Shown: positions 7,696 through 17,637 of the stretch, one piece after another | How positions within the stretch are numbered: the stretch's first letter is position 1 | How the letters are laid out: each line of letters opens with the position of its first letter | Assembly: GCA_013151645.1 (NCBI GenBank) | Contig: JAADHU010000076.1 | Coordinates: forward strand, 1 to 37,863 | Reading direction: 5' to 3' | DNA length: 37,863 nt | DNA from: Gammaproteobacteria bacterium | GTDB lineage: Bacteria; Pseudomonadota; Gammaproteobacteria; Steroidobacterales; Woeseiaceae | Position numbers and translations under genes: made by a program | The notes under the pieces: model-generated | The model's input: the letters and a program-made list of their open reading frames with translations, nothing else | What the model was told of the DNA's origin: nothing | Databases searched by the model: none

Positions 7696-8988
7696 CTATC
7701 GCGCGCATTGGAAATCATCCAGCCAGCGAAGTGCCGGCCCAACGGTATGAAAAGACCCCGTGACCAGGATCGAATCAGCGCTTGTCGCACCATTGCGGGC
7801 CACGGCAAGCGCCTCCTCCACCGAGTTGCCAATCGTGCACGGCTTGCCCGTACAATGCACAATCTGGCGCGCAAGATGGTCGGCCGTCACCGCGTTTGCC
7901 GCGTCCGCCGGGCACGCGATCCAGCGATCCACAACAGGCTGAAGCGCCCGGATTATCGCCCCCAGATCTTTTCCGGCCAGCACGCCGATCACGGCGATGA
8001 CGCGATTCGTGGCGTACGTTGCGCCCATATAGTCGGACAAGACCATCGCGCTGTCGGCGTTGTGGGCGACATCAAGTACAAAAGTCCTGTCCGCGACGCA
8101 AATTCGTTGTAACCGACCCGGCAGCTCCAGTGCCGCCAGGGCCTCGTTGATCGTTCGCGTCCGCAGGATATTCGTCAAGCCGAGAGATTCGACCAGCGCC
8201 AGCACCGCCGCCGCGTTGGATAGCTGATGGCGGCCCTCCAGTGACGGCATTTTCAGTCCGCCGATGGTCCGGTCACGTCCCGTCCAGCACCATTCGTCTT
8301 CACCGGCTACGGTGAAACCAAAGTCCCGCCCTGCGGCAATCAAGTCCGCACCTGTGCTCGCCGCCGCTGCCGTAATCGCGTCAGGCATCGAGGTCGACCC
8401 GAAGACGACGGGCGTGTTTGAACGCATGATGCCCGCTTTCTCTGCCGCGATGGACTCAACGTCGTCACCCAGCCAATCGCAATGATCGAGCGTTACGTTA
8501 GTGATCAGACAGGCATTCGGTACGACCGCGTTCACGGCATCGAGCCGCCCGCCAAGACCCACCTCCAGAATAACGTCAGCGGGTCGCAATCGATCAAAAA
8601 TGACCAGCGCCGCCAGTGTGCCAAATTCGAAGTAGGTCAACGCCACGCCATTACGGACGGTCTCAATACGTTCAAACGCCGCGACGATTTCCTGATCGGT
8701 GACCGCCTGACCGTTAACGCGAATACGTTCATTGAACGCGTGCACATGTGGTGAGGTATAGGTGGCAACGCTTTCTCCCGTACTGGCGAGCAAGGCTTCA
8801 AGCATGGCAACCGAGGAGCCCTTGCCATTGGTTCCGGCGACGATGCTCACGCGTGCCGCTTTGGCAAGGTTCAGTCGGGCAAGAACCTCCCGGACGCGTT
8901 CAAGCCCCAGGTCTATTTCGTGTGGCGAGAGTGTTTCCAGCCATGCGAGCCATTCATCCAGGCCATCAAATGAACACGGCTGGCTCAC
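7696..8988 (-). CDS. folC: Bifunctional dihydrofolate/folylpolyglutamate synthase FolC
   Basis: Mur-ligase-type ATP-dependent enzyme that joins glutamate to dihydropteroate and extends folate polyglutamates. The P-loop GTNGKGS lies at 52-58 and YFEFGTLAAL, near 119-128, is the family signature. LDVAHNADS in the C-terminal domain matches the usual D-x-AHNP region, with Ala in place of Pro. The length of 430 residues is normal. The start codon is GTG (8986-8988), 18 bp after accD. It forms part of the truA-accD-folC-dedD-cvpA-purF block. Confidence 0.95.
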   Translation of the reverse strand: MSQPCSFDGLDEWLAWLETLSPHEIDLGLERVREVLARLNLAKAARVSIVAGTNGKGSSVAMLEALLASTGESVATYTSPHVHAFNERIRVNGQAVTDQEIVAAFERIETVRNGVALTYFEFGTLAALVIFDRLRPADVILEVGLGGRLDAVNAVVPNACLITNVTLDHCDWLGDDVESIAAEKAGIMRSNTPVVFGSTSMPDAITAAAASTGADLIAAGRDFGFTVAGEDEWCWTGRDRTIGGLKMPSLEGRHQLSNAAAVLALVESLGLTNILRTRTINEALAALELPGRLQRICVADRTFVLDVAHNADSAMVLSDYMGATYATNRVIAVIGVLAGKDLGAIIRALQPVVDRWIACPADAANAVTADHLARQIVHCTGKPCTIGNSVEEALAVARNGATSADSILVTGSFHTVGPALRWLDDFQCAR

Positions 8989-9006
8989 GACAACGGGTGC
9001 TGACTG

Positions 9007-9870
9007 CTACGCAGAAGGTTTCGGACGGTGCTCGAATTTCGCGATCACGTCGGCCACTACGTCACGCATCTTGCGGCGATCGACGATCATGTCGATGGCA
9101 CCATGATCCAGCAAGAACTCGCTGCGTTGAAATCCCGGCGGCAACTTTTGCCCCACCGTCTGTTCGATGACGCGCGGACCGGCGAAGCCAATCAATGCTT
9201 GCGGCTCTGCGATGTTGACATCACCCAGCATCGCCAGACTGGCAGACACGCCACCCGTCGTCGGATCCGTCAGTACTGAAACGAACGGAATTTTCAAATT
9301 ACCCAGCATCGCGAGGACCGCCGATGTCTTGGCCATTTGCAGCAACGAAAACAGTGCCTCCTGCATGCGCGCCCCACCGCTGGCCGAAAACAGAATCAAC
9401 GGTACCTTGTTGTCTGCGCAATGACGTGCCGCGCGCGCAAATCGCTCGCCGACAACGGAGCCCATCGAACCACCCATGAAACCAAATTCGAACGCACACG
9501 CCACGACCGCCTGACCCAGCAATGTGCCACTGCACGCAATCATTGCATCCTTTTCGCCGGTCTTCTTCTGCGCCAGTGAAATGCGCTCGCGGTATTTCTT
9601 GCTATCGCGAAAGCGCAGTGGATCCATCGGTTCCAGGTTCGCCGCTATTTCCTGCTGTGAATCCGCATCGAGGAAATAATCGAGTCGCGTTCGTGCGCCG
9701 ATGCGCATGTGATAATCACACTTCGGGCAGACATTCAGGTTGCGCTCCAACTCAGTGCGATACAACTGCGCATCGCACTTCGTGCATTTTATCCAGACAC
9801 CCTCAGGTACCGATCGCGTACGCTTTTCGGTACTGATCCTCGAGGGCATTAATTTTTCAAACCAGCTCAT
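9007..9870 (-). CDS. accD: Acetyl-CoA carboxylase carboxyltransferase subunit beta AccD
   Basis: Beta subunit of the carboxyltransferase that moves CO2 from carboxybiotin to acetyl-CoA, the first step of fatty acid synthesis. The protein starting MSWFEKLMP is 287 residues long. It has the four-cysteine zinc ribbon (C29, C32, C48, C51) and the glycine-rich crotonase-like core ([31 protein letters not shown]). The ATG at 9868-9870 is chosen because homologues begin MSW; ATGs at 9877-9882 are possible, while a start at 9933 would add an unrelated extension. No start has a strong Shine-Dalgarno. The gene lies 96 bp after truA, where trpF stands in Pseudomonas. Confidence 0.95.
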   Translation of the reverse strand: MSWFEKLMPSRISTEKRTRSVPEGVWIKCTKCDAQLYRTELERNLNVCPKCDYHMRIGARTRLDYFLDADSQQEIAANLEPMDPLRFRDSKKYRERISLAQKKTGEKDAMIACSGTLLGQAVVACAFEFGFMGGSMGSVVGERFARAARHCADNKVPLILFSASGGARMQEALFSLLQMAKTSAVLAMLGNLKIPFVSVLTDPTTGGVSASLAMLGDVNIAEPQALIGFAGPRVIEQTVGQKLPPGFQRSEFLLDHGAIDMIVDRRKMRDVVADVIAKFEHRPKPSA

Positions 9871-9966
9871 GGGTCGCATCATAAACGAAAAATGTGGGAT
9901 GGGGGCGGTAGAGATTGTGCGTATTAACGACACGCGTAGCGCTGCCAGCCCCGTTCACGTCCGCGA

Positions 9967-10755
9967 TTATACTTTGCCGGGGAGTAAATCGGGTATTGGA
10001 GAGATTGGTATTTCAAAATCGGCGGGATAGTCGACTTTCACCAGTGTCAGACCCTGCGCGGGTGCGGCAATGCCGCCGGCTGTCCTGTCCCGGCCGGCCA
10101 GTATTACCTGGGCCCACTCCGGCTCGCGTTCGCCGTTTCCAATGGCAACCAGCGTTCCCGTGATGTTGCGCACCATGTGTTGCAGGAATGCGTTGGCGGT
10201 AACCGTAATGCTTAGCCAGCTGCCGTGCCGTTCGACGTCCAGGCGGCTCATATCACGTACCGGCGTCGATGCCTGGCAACCGGCCGCCCGAAACGCAGAA
10301 AAATCATGCTTGCCCAGCAGGTAATCTGCTCCCGCCTGCATGCGCTTTTCGTCCAGCGGATCGTGTACGCACCAGACCCGATGGCGGAAAAGTGCGGAAC
10401 GTACACGACTGTTCAGGATGAGGTAGCGATACGTTCTTGCGCTTGCACAGTAGCGGGCGTTGAACGCATCGGCCACGCCCGCGGCCCATTGCACATTGAT
10501 ATCGTCGGGTAAATTGCTGTTCGCGCCAAGGATCCAGTTTTGCTCTGTACGTTTGGAATTCGTATCAAAATGAATGACTTGCCCACTTGCGTGCACGCCC
10601 GTATCCGTTCGTCCCGAACAGATAACGACCACCTCGTGGTTGGCAACCTCGCTGAGCGCTTTCTCCACGCGTGCCTGGACACCCCGGCCAATTTTCTGGC
10701 GCTGCCAGCCATTGTACGCGGTACCGTCATACTCTATGCCGAGTGCGATGCGCAT
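9967..10755 (-). CDS. truA: tRNA pseudouridine(38-40) synthase TruA
   Basis: Converts uridines 38-40 of the anticodon stem-loop to pseudouridine in many tRNAs. The 262-residue protein opens MRIALGIEYDG and carries the catalytic aspartate D51 in CSGRTDTGVHA. FLQHMVRNITGTL near the C-terminus is also a family mark. It follows fimV after a 105-bp gap containing a nested inverted repeat, and precedes accD. The fimV-truA neighbourhood is shared with Pseudomonas. Confidence 0.96.
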   Translation of the reverse strand: MRIALGIEYDGTAYNGWQRQKIGRGVQARVEKALSEVANHEVVVICSGRTDTGVHASGQVIHFDTNSKRTEQNWILGANSNLPDDINVQWAAGVADAFNARYCASARTYRYLILNSRVRSALFRHRVWCVHDPLDEKRMQAGADYLLGKHDFSAFRAAGCQASTPVRDMSRLDVERHGSWLSITVTANAFLQHMVRNITGTLVAIGNGEREPEWAQVILAGRDRTAGGIAAPAQGLTLVKVDYPADFEIPISPIPDLLPGKV

Positions 10756-10786
10756 GTGTACCTAAAATTCCGACAGGTCAGTGGTC

Positions 10787-10848
10787 ACGCCCCGCGAGCC
10801 GCATCCGCAGGAGCGGCTCAGAATGGTTTTTGGCGCATCCCGGGGCGT
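10787..10848. other. Nested inverted repeat in the fimV-truA gap
   Basis: The outer arms ACGCCCCG (10787-10794) and CGGGGCGT (10841-10848) are perfect complements. Inside lie GAGCCGC (10796-10802) and GCGGCTC (10813-10819) with a 10-nt loop. Transcribed leftwards from fimV this gives a branched RNA structure 31 nt before the truA ATG, with no U-run in that direction. It may limit read-through or protect mRNA; it is not a canonical terminator. Confidence 0.6.
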
Positions 10849-10860
10849 CTGTACCGCACG

Positions 10861-13800
10861 CTACCCCGGCAACGAATCCAGCAATTGTTGTGCCTGTTGC
10901 CGCTGCGCCTCATCGCCTTCGTCAAGTACTTCTTCAAGAATGCTGCGAGCCCCCCCCGGATCACCCATATCGACATAAGCACGCGCAAGATCCAGCTTTG
11001 TGCCAACCTCGGTCATCGTGCGTGCATCGTGCAGATCACCGGTTAAATCCTCCGGCGCGATGGCAGCCGTGGGAGAGTTATCCTTGCCCGCAGCGGCATT
11101 GGGACGTGGTTGCTCGACCGTCGCATCGTCTCTCTTCTGATCGACCGTGTCACCCGCGGCACTCACCTGGAGCGCCGCCGTCAGGTCATCCAGATCCAGA
11201 TCCATGTCCGTACTGCCGGCCGCGATCGCCGGCATGACACCGGTCTCATCCGCTGACGTATCGCCCGCAAACACATCGGCCGGCAATGCTTCCGTCTTCG
11301 CATAATCGAAATCACCGGCTTGTTCATCGTCATCGTCCAGCGATGCCAGCATGGTGACTTCATCATCGGCCAGGGCCCGCTCAATATTTGTGCCGGTGCC
11401 CGTCTCCACCACGAAATCCTCGGGCAGCACCTGCGTCTGTCCGGTCGCATCCAGCAAACTCGTATCAAGACCGAAGTCGGTGTCGTCCAGGTCGGTCTCA
11501 GATATGGCCGGAATACTCCCCGTGACCTCTTCAATGGTCGGCATTTCGCCCGTGGCGGCCAGTTCCTTCTCGAGGTCAGCAAGATCGTGCATGCCGGTCG
11601 AAGCAACGTCCGCCGGAAGCTCCGGATTCTGACCCGTTGCATCGAGATCCTCTGTTTCCAGCATTTGATTCCGGCCGGTCGCGATCAGGCTGTCATCAAT
11701 CTGCAATACCTGACTTTCGGCCGTGTCATCCAGGTCGGACAGGAAATCACCGTCCTCACCTGAAACATCCACGATATTGCTTTGTTGCAGCGAGTCGAGA
11801 TCGAGGCCCAGGTCATCCAGATCAATCTCGGCCGTCGCATCGCTGGTCAACAGATCATCCAGGCTGGCAATTTCCGTCGCATCATCGGCACCCAATGACG
11901 GCATTTCCCCGGTTTCGTCCAGCGGTTGTTCCAATGTCGGTGATTCCTGGGTCACTTCCGGCGCGGGCGTCTCGATGGTCGGCGTCTCCAGCGTGCTGTC
12001 GTCCGCGTCCAGCGCAACCGTCGCTTCGCCAAATACATCATCCAGTGAATCAGCGGCTGGAATTTCTTCGGTCACGCCGGTATCCGTCTTCGGCATTTGC
12101 TGGGTCACTGATGCCTCTATATCCGGTTCCTCATCGAATGCAAAGTCGATCGAGCTTGCGTCACCCGCATCCTGACCATCGTCGGCCGCGCCCAAATCAA
12201 TAATGTCGTCGCTGGCCGACTCTGATTCGGCGGCAAAATCCATGTCCAGCTCACCGGCACCTTCGCCGCCATCATCGAACGACAAATCGACCACCTCGGT
12301 CGCAACGCCCGGGGTCGCATCGGCGAACATCGCGTGATCGGCCGCAATCTGCTGGCCCATGATAATTATCTTGTCCCATTCGGAGCCCGCATCGTCGGAG
12401 CCTACGTCCCTGAGACGCGTTGCAGCATCGACAAACGCATCCCGATTGCCCCACACGAAATAGATTTCGCACAGTTTGGTCAGCAGGTCCCGCCGTTGCG
12501 GCTCAACCTCCAGCGCACCGTTAATAAGGTCGGCGGCCTGGTCGTAAAGCCCATACGCCATGTGGAAATCGGCCTCGGCAACCGGATCGGACTGATCGAG
12601 GTTAATCGCGGTATCACTTGAGAAAGTGTCGTCCAGCGATTTGTTGGTGCCCGTATCAACCAGGACATCTCCGCTCGGCGCAACCTCCGCTTCAACGGCC
12701 GGCATTTCCGTCGTCGCATACTCCGGCTCGGACTCCGGCAATGCCCCCTCTTCGACGACCACCATCGTGGAATCGTCTTCCTGTGCCAGGGCACTGATGC
12801 TTTCGGTCGAATCGAGCGGCCCGTCGTCCCGGTCGTCAGCATCCAGTGCTTCCCACATACCCGTTTCTTCATCGTCGCTGCGCGATGCGCGGCGTGCAAA
12901 CCAGACCAGGACACCCGCGACAACCAGCAATGCAGCGCCAATCAAGCCCCATATGCCGGTCAATGCTTCAATAATAGTGTCGACAAGTCCCGGCTCATCC
13001 CTGCTGACGACCGGCGCGACGGTCGGTGCCGGCGGAACAGCCGTTGCTGTGTCACTGTCAGTATCAGCCGATTCAGCGTCATCAGCGCCGCTCATGTCAT
13101 CCGCAACCGCGTCGTCAGCGGCCGCGTCGACCGTATCGTCCACAAATATCTCACTGTCGTCGGGCGCGTCGTCTACCGCAATATCGGCCACAGCATCAAT
13201 GTCGTCCGCCATCAATTCAGGCGGCAACGCTTCTCCCGTCATTGCAACCAGCTCTTCACGCAATGCGGCCAATTCGTTATCGCCGATAACGATCAGTCCG
13301 TCCTTGTGATCCTCGAGCAGACCCCGAACATCGACGATGCGAGCATCGGCGGCCGCCTGGGCCGCGTCCTGTGTGACGGCCAAATCATCCGCGGCATACG
13401 AATTGCTGGTATCCGAGGTCAGGCTATCCTCGTCGGCCGGCACCAGTATCAGGCTGGGCTCGGCTGGCTGACTTGTGGCCACAGCAGGCTCGCCGCTCCA
13501 CGACTCATTCTGTCGTTGTACTTCAGACAGCGCATCGCCGCGGCTTATTCGGTAGACATTGTCTGAACTCGGAATGCGCAACGTCGCACCCGCCGATAAA
13601 CGATTGATGTTGCCGGCAAACGCCTGCGGGTTCGCCTCATAGATCGCCAGCATCATTTGATTGATGCTCAGCCGGTTATCGTCTCGCGTCCGGCTGGCAA
13701 TGCCCCACAGCGTATCGCCGCGTTGTACATAGAGATCGCCCCCGGGCGCATCGTCGTATACAGGGGCCGCTTGTGACTCCGTCGCGGCAGGTGCATCGGC

Positions 13801-14367
13801 TTCGACGTACGGATCGGCTTGTACAGACGGCGCAACCCGTGGTTGTGAGGCCACGGCGGGTGCTGGCGCAGCCGGCGGCGGCGAACGCATGATGCGACCG
13901 CTGTCCGCAGGTGTCGAGCGCGTCGGCGCGGTCACCGCTTGCGGTGCCTGCACGGTCGGTGGCGGCGCGAAAGTGGGTGGATCCAGCAACAACGTGTACT
14001 CACGCAACAAGCGGCCGCGCGACCAGGAAGCTTCAACCAGGAAGGTCAGAAACGGTTCCGTGACAGGACTCCTCGACCTGACACGAAGCACGTTGCCGTC
14101 AGTACGACCCGACGGTATGACGACAAATTCCAGGCTGCTCATGAACAGCGGTCGGTCAATACCGTAGCGTTCAAACGTATCCGCCGAGGCAATGGCGACG
14201 GTGAGATTAGCCATTTCTTCCGGGGTCGCGGACAGGAGCTGAATTTCGGCCCGCAAAGGCTCATTCAGCGCTGAATCCAGCCGTATGTCACCCAAACCCA
14301 GAGCCCAGACTTCACCGGTGAGAAGACACACAAGCAAAAGCCATACACGGTTCAGTCGTCGCGACAT
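10861..14367 (-). CDS. fimV: FimV, polar peptidoglycan-binding pilus assembly/regulation hub
   Basis: A protein of 1168 residues. In Pseudomonas FimV anchors polar factors and is needed for type IV pilus assembly and cAMP signalling. The ATG at 14365-14367 has GGAG upstream. In order: signal peptide 1-22; FimV N-terminal domain (LGLGDIRLDSALNEPL); LysM about 209-265 (YVQRGDTLWGIA); single transmembrane helix about 467-488; a very acidic cytoplasmic region of some 600 residues; and the conserved C-terminal FimV/TPR segment (about 1122-1168). A recurrent T-x-E-M-P-like motif is scattered in the acidic region (for example TTEMP at 12700-12714, TGEMP near 11901 and 11541). Order asd-fimV-truA matches Pseudomonas. 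Low-complexity composition creates long false frames on the other strand. Confidence 0.93.
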   Translation of the reverse strand: MSRRLNRVWLLLVCLLTGEVWALGLGDIRLDSALNEPLRAEIQLLSATPEEMANLTVAIASADTFERYGIDRPLFMSSLEFVVIPSGRTDGNVLRVRSRSPVTEPFLTFLVEASWSRGRLLREYTLLLDPPTFAPPPTVQAPQAVTAPTRSTPADSGRIMRSPPPAAPAPAVASQPRVAPSVQADPYVEADAPAATESQAAPVYDDAPGGDLYVQRGDTLWGIASRTRDDNRLSINQMMLAIYEANPQAFAGNINRLSAGATLRIPSSDNVYRISRGDALSEVQRQNESWSGEPAVATSQPAEPSLILVPADEDSLTSDTSNSYAADDLAVTQDAAQAAADARIVDVRGLLEDHKDGLIVIGDNELAALREELVAMTGEALPPELMADDIDAVADIAVDDAPDDSEIFVDDTVDAAADDAVADDMSGADDAESADTDSDTATAVPPAPTVAPVVSRDEPGLVDTIIEALTGIWGLIGAALLVVAGVLVWFARRASRSDDEETGMWEALDADDRDDGPLDSTESISALAQEDDSTMVVVEEGALPESEPEYATTEMPAVEAEVAPSGDVLVDTGTNKSLDDTFSSDTAINLDQSDPVAEADFHMAYGLYDQAADLINGALEVEPQRRDLLTKLCEIYFVWGNRDAFVDAATRLRDVGSDDAGSEWDKIIIMGQQIAADHAMFADATPGVATEVVDLSFDDGGEGAGELDMDFAAESESASDDIIDLGAADDGQDAGDASSIDFAFDEEPDIEASVTQQMPKTDTGVTEEIPAADSLDDVFGEATVALDADDSTLETPTIETPAPEVTQESPTLEQPLDETGEMPSLGADDATEIASLDDLLTSDATAEIDLDDLGLDLDSLQQSNIVDVSGEDGDFLSDLDDTAESQVLQIDDSLIATGRNQMLETEDLDATGQNPELPADVASTGMHDLADLEKELAATGEMPTIEEVTGSIPAISETDLDDTDFGLDTSLLDATGQTQVLPEDFVVETGTGTNIERALADDEVTMLASLDDDDEQAGDFDYAKTEALPADVFAGDTSADETGVMPAIAAGSTDMDLDLDDLTAALQVSAAGDTVDQKRDDATVEQPRPNAAAGKDNSPTAAIAPEDLTGDLHDARTMTEVGTKLDLARAYVDMGDPGGARSILEEVLDEGDEAQRQQAQQLLDSLPG

Positions 14368-14459
14368 AATTTGTTTCTCCGGCTCCCCGAAGTGCTGCAA
14401 ATCGCCCTTGTCCGGAACCATGAATTTGGATTTGAAACGCCCAATGCGTATGGGTGTGA

Positions 14460-14488
14460 ACTATAGCTTATAAATAGTTTTTCGCCAA
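14460..14488 (-). promoter_or_regulatory. Candidate fimV promoter inside the asd end
   Basis: On the minus strand TTGGCG (14483-14488) lies 17 bp from TATAGT (14460-14465). The predicted start near 14453 leaves a leader of about 86 nt to the fimV ATG. The -35 box lies in the last codons of asd, allowing fimV and downstream genes to be expressed separately. It is based on sequence match only. Confidence 0.5.
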
Positions 14489-15490
14489 TATTTCAGCTAT
14501 TTGGACGCTATTTAGAGCGGCGCCCTTACGTAGGTTATCGGACACCACCCACATATTGATACCCATCGAGTGGCTAATATCCTCCCGCACGCGGCCCACA
14601 AAAACCGCATCCGTTCCGGAGGCCTCGGTAACCGCCGTTGGATATCGGCCGTTATCACCGCCATCAAACAGCGTGATTCCCGGGGCATCCCGCAGCAACT
14701 CACAGACTTGCGCTGCGGTGATCTTGCGGCCTGTCTCGATGTGAACGGCTTCGGAATGCCCGTAAAACACAGGCACACGAACGGCTGTGGGATTAACGGC
14801 AATGTCCTCGTCGTCCAGAATTTTCCGCGTTTCCCACACCATTTTCATTTCTTCACGGGTGTAGCCGTTGTCCTCAAACACGTCAATATGCGGCAAGGCA
14901 TTGAAGGCAATTTGCTTTTGATCAGCTTCGAGCTCCACTGGCCGGCCGTTCAGGAGCTGAGTCATTTGCCGCACCAGCTCTTCAACGGCCTTCTTGCCGG
15001 CACCGGAAACGGCCTGATAAGTCGCAACATTGACGCGTTTTATGCCGACCGCGTCATAAATTGGCTTCAACGCGACCACCATTTGAATGGTCGAACAATT
15101 CGGGTTGGCGATAATGCCGGTGTTCTTGTAGTCCGCGATCCGCTGCGGATTCACCTCCGGCACCACCAGTGGTACGTCGTCCTCGTAACGAAATTGCGAG
15201 GTGTTGTCGATAACCACGCAACCTGCGGCGGCCGCTTTTGGTGCGTATTCCGCAGACACCGAACCGCCAGCGGAAAATAGCGCGATCTGCACCTTCGAAA
15301 AATCGAAATTCGCGAGGTCATCGACCGGAAGCTGCTTATTGCCACAGCGAACATCCTTGCCAACCGACCGTTCGCTCGCCAGGGCATAGATTTTCGCCGC
15401 GTTAAACTTACGCTCGGCCAGGATTTCGAGAATTGCCTCGCCGACGGCACCGGTAGCACCGACGACTGCGACATTGATGGCGTCTGACAT
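14468..15490 (-). CDS. asd: Aspartate-semialdehyde dehydrogenase Asd
   Basis: NADPH-dependent reduction of aspartyl phosphate to aspartate semialdehyde, the branch point to lysine/diaminopimelate, threonine and methionine. The 340-residue protein has the nucleotide-binding start (VAVVGATGAVGEA), the catalytic cysteine in NPNCSTIQM (Cys132) and a histidine in FYGHSEAVHIE. The inactive Usg homologue of E. coli also sits beside truA; the intact cysteine argues for a working enzyme here. The ATG at 15488-15490 is preferred over the one at 15497-15499 because AGGA sits 9 nt upstream of it but directly abuts the earlier one, and homologues begin at this point. aroC ends 20 bp upstream. Confidence 0.94.
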   Translation of the reverse strand: MSDAINVAVVGATGAVGEAILEILAERKFNAAKIYALASERSVGKDVRCGNKQLPVDDLANFDFSKVQIALFSAGGSVSAEYAPKAAAAGCVVIDNTSQFRYEDDVPLVVPEVNPQRIADYKNTGIIANPNCSTIQMVVALKPIYDAVGIKRVNVATYQAVSGAGKKAVEELVRQMTQLLNGRPVELEADQKQIAFNALPHIDVFEDNGYTREEMKMVWETRKILDDEDIAVNPTAVRVPVFYGHSEAVHIETGRKITAAQVCELLRDAPGITLFDGGDNGRYPTAVTEASGTDAVFVGRVREDISHSMGINMWVVSDNLRKGAALNSVQIAEILAKNYL

Positions 15491-15510
15491 GTTGCTCATT
15501 CCTGCATGAA

Positions 15511-16596
15511 TTAAATGACTGGCGTAGTCGACGAAACGTCGGCGTTTTGAGCACGATGGCGCAGATAGTGATCCATCAGCACCAGCGCGACCATTGCCTC
15601 GGCAATTGGCGTGGCGCGCAACCCCACGCAGGGATCGTGCCTCCCCGTAGTCACTATCTCGGTCGCTTTGCCCGCCGTATCGATCGTCTTGCCGCGCACG
15701 GAAATACTCGACGTGGGTTTCAGTGCAATGCTGGCAAGAATATCCTGCCCCGAGGAAATCCCTCCCAAGGTACCACCGGCATCGTTCTTGCTGAATCCAT
15801 CCGGTCCCATTTCATCCCGATGCTCGCTGCCTTTTTGCGTGACAGCCGCAAACCCGGCACCCAGTTCGACGCCCTTGACGGCATTAATACTCATCAGTCC
15901 GTGCGCCAGATCTGCCTCGAGTTTGTCGAATACCGGCTCACCGAGACCGGGTGGAACATTGGTCGCCAATACGCTTATTTTCGCGCCAATAGAGTCTCCC
16001 TCGCGGCGCAATTGGTCCATGAATTCCGCAAGCTCCTCAAGCCGTTGCGGATCGGCGCAAAAGAAAGGATTGCTGTCCACCGCAGAAATATCGACACAGT
16101 CGAGCCGAACAGGTCCGAGCTGCGATAAATACCCTCTTACTTCGATGCCCAATTGCTCGAAAAGATATTTTCGAGCAACTGCACCGGCGGCAACACGCAT
16201 ACTGGTCTCGCGCGCTGATGAACGACCGCCACCGCGATAGTCGCGAATACCGTATTTCTGCATATACGTATAGTCGGCATGACCCGGCCGAAACTTGTCC
16301 TTGATATCGCCGTAGTCTTTCGAACGTTGATCCTTGTTTTCAATCAACAATCCGATAGGTGTCCCGGTGGTCACGCCTGCGAACACGCCCGACAGAATCT
16401 TCACAACATCCGGCTCATTTCTGCCGGTCGTATGACGGGATTTCCCCGGACGACGCCGTTCCAGGTCCTTTTGGATATCGTCTTCAGTCAATGCCATGCC
16501 GGGAGGACAACCATCGATAATGCAGCCAAGTGCCGGACCGTGGCTTTCACCAAAGGTCGTCACGGAAAACGCCCGTCCAAAACTGTTACCCGACAT
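15511..16596 (-). CDS. aroC: Chorismate synthase AroC
   Basis: Reduced-flavin-dependent elimination of phosphate from EPSP to give chorismate, the last common step of aromatic biosynthesis. At 361 residues it is typical, with FGESHG at 15-20 (His19 catalytic), [12 protein letters not shown], and [15 protein letters not shown] near the flavin/substrate site. It overlaps the end of prmB by 11 bp, the standard prmB-aroC pair, and is followed by asd. Confidence 0.97.
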   Translation of the reverse strand: MSGNSFGRAFSVTTFGESHGPALGCIIDGCPPGMALTEDDIQKDLERRRPGKSRHTTGRNEPDVVKILSGVFAGVTTGTPIGLLIENKDQRSKDYGDIKDKFRPGHADYTYMQKYGIRDYRGGGRSSARETSMRVAAGAVARKYLFEQLGIEVRGYLSQLGPVRLDCVDISAVDSNPFFCADPQRLEELAEFMDQLRREGDSIGAKISVLATNVPPGLGEPVFDKLEADLAHGLMSINAVKGVELGAGFAAVTQKGSEHRDEMGPDGFSKNDAGGTLGGISSGQDILASIALKPTSSISVRGKTIDTAGKATEIVTTGRHDPCVGLRATPIAEAMVALVLMDHYLRHRAQNADVSSTTPVI

Positions 16597-17527
16597 CGCC
16601 TCGCCCTTTCGTCAATTCAAATGTTTTTTGATGCCGTCGCAGATCTTCCTGCAACAACAAAAACACGCCCGCACCGCCCTGCTCAAATTCAAGCCATACA
16701 AAGGGCACTTGCGGAAACTTTTCTTCAAGCGCCTGCTGGCTGTTGCCGACCTCGACGATCAACACACCATCGTCACTAAGGAATCGGCCTGCATCATGCA
16801 GTATCGTTAACACTGAATCCAGACCATCGGCGCCCGCCGTCAGACCCAGTTCGGGTTCATGCCGGAATTCGGATGCCAGCGCCTCCATATCCTGCTGATC
16901 GACATACGGCGGATTGCTCACAATCAGATCGTATTTCGGTGCCTTTCCCGCCTGATCCAGCTCGGCGAAAAAACTTGAGCGGATCAGATTGACGCGGTTT
17001 TCCAGACCGAACTGCGCGACATTCACAGCGGCTACTTCAAGCGCATCCGCAGAAATGTCGATCGCGTCTACCTGCGCTTCCGGAAATGCCAGCGCAATGG
17101 CGATAGCGATGCAGCCGCTGCCCGTCCCGAGATCGACGGCTCGGCGCAGCCCCTCGCGTTTCACCCACGGCGCAAAGCCCTGATCAATCAGTTCTGCGAT
17201 CGGTGACCGGGGCACCAACACTCGTTCATCCACGTAAAATTTGTAACCTGCAAACCAGGCTTCATTCAGCAGATAGGCGACTGGCATTCTGGCGTCGATT
17301 CGCCGCCTTGCCAGAGCGTCTATATCAGCGAATTGCTGATCGCTCACCGGCTGTCCGTATGCATTTTCAGCATCTTCGTGGCGCAGCCGAAGGTGGGCAA
17401 ATACCAGGTAGGCGGCCTCGTCAAGCGCATTGTCGGTACCGTGCCCATAGACCAGGCCTGCCGATTCGAATCGAAGCGCGATATGGCGAATGCAATCTTC
17501 GACCGTGGGTGGGTTGATGTTGTTCAT
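16586..17527 (-). CDS. prmB: 50S ribosomal protein L3 N(5)-glutamine methyltransferase PrmB
   Basis: SAM-dependent methyltransferase for a glutamine of ribosomal protein L3. The SAM loop [12 protein letters not shown] is at 132-143 and the NPPYVD catalytic motif at 205-210. [12 protein letters not shown] and [14 protein letters not shown] are close to the E. coli PrmB sequence and set it apart from the release-factor enzyme PrmC. At 313 residues it is full length. It opens the long minus-strand block; the 110 bp before it also separate it from the divergent SCO gene, so its promoter must lie there. Confidence 0.95.
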   Translation of the reverse strand: MNNINPPTVEDCIRHIALRFESAGLVYGHGTDNALDEAAYLVFAHLRLRHEDAENAYGQPVSDQQFADIDALARRRIDARMPVAYLLNEAWFAGYKFYVDERVLVPRSPIAELIDQGFAPWVKREGLRRAVDLGTGSGCIAIAIALAFPEAQVDAIDISADALEVAAVNVAQFGLENRVNLIRSSFFAELDQAGKAPKYDLIVSNPPYVDQQDMEALASEFRHEPELGLTAGADGLDSVLTILHDAGRFLSDDGVLIVEVGNSQQALEEKFPQVPFVWLEFEQGGAGVFLLLQEDLRRHQKTFELTKGRGDVG

Positions 17528-17637
17528 TGGCGGGCTGCGGTTTGCACGTTCTCGATGGGTGTGAATTTAACATGCCCCTCGGGCGGGAGGTTAAAAAAGC
17601 GAATAATGTCAGCCTGCTGGGTTAACATACCGGCCCT

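Noticed and set aside
7002-7763. 253-codon plus-strand frame across dedD and folC
   Set aside because: It lies opposite two recognised genes in conserved order and has no family features.
12626-13309. 227-codon serine-rich frame opposite fimV
   Set aside because: It is the mirror of the Asp/Ala/Glu-rich fimV region; low complexity keeps the opposite frame open.
14468-15490. Usg-type inactive Asd homologue
   Set aside because: Location beside the fimV/truA block would allow it, but the catalytic cysteine (NPNCSTIQM) and other site residues are intact.
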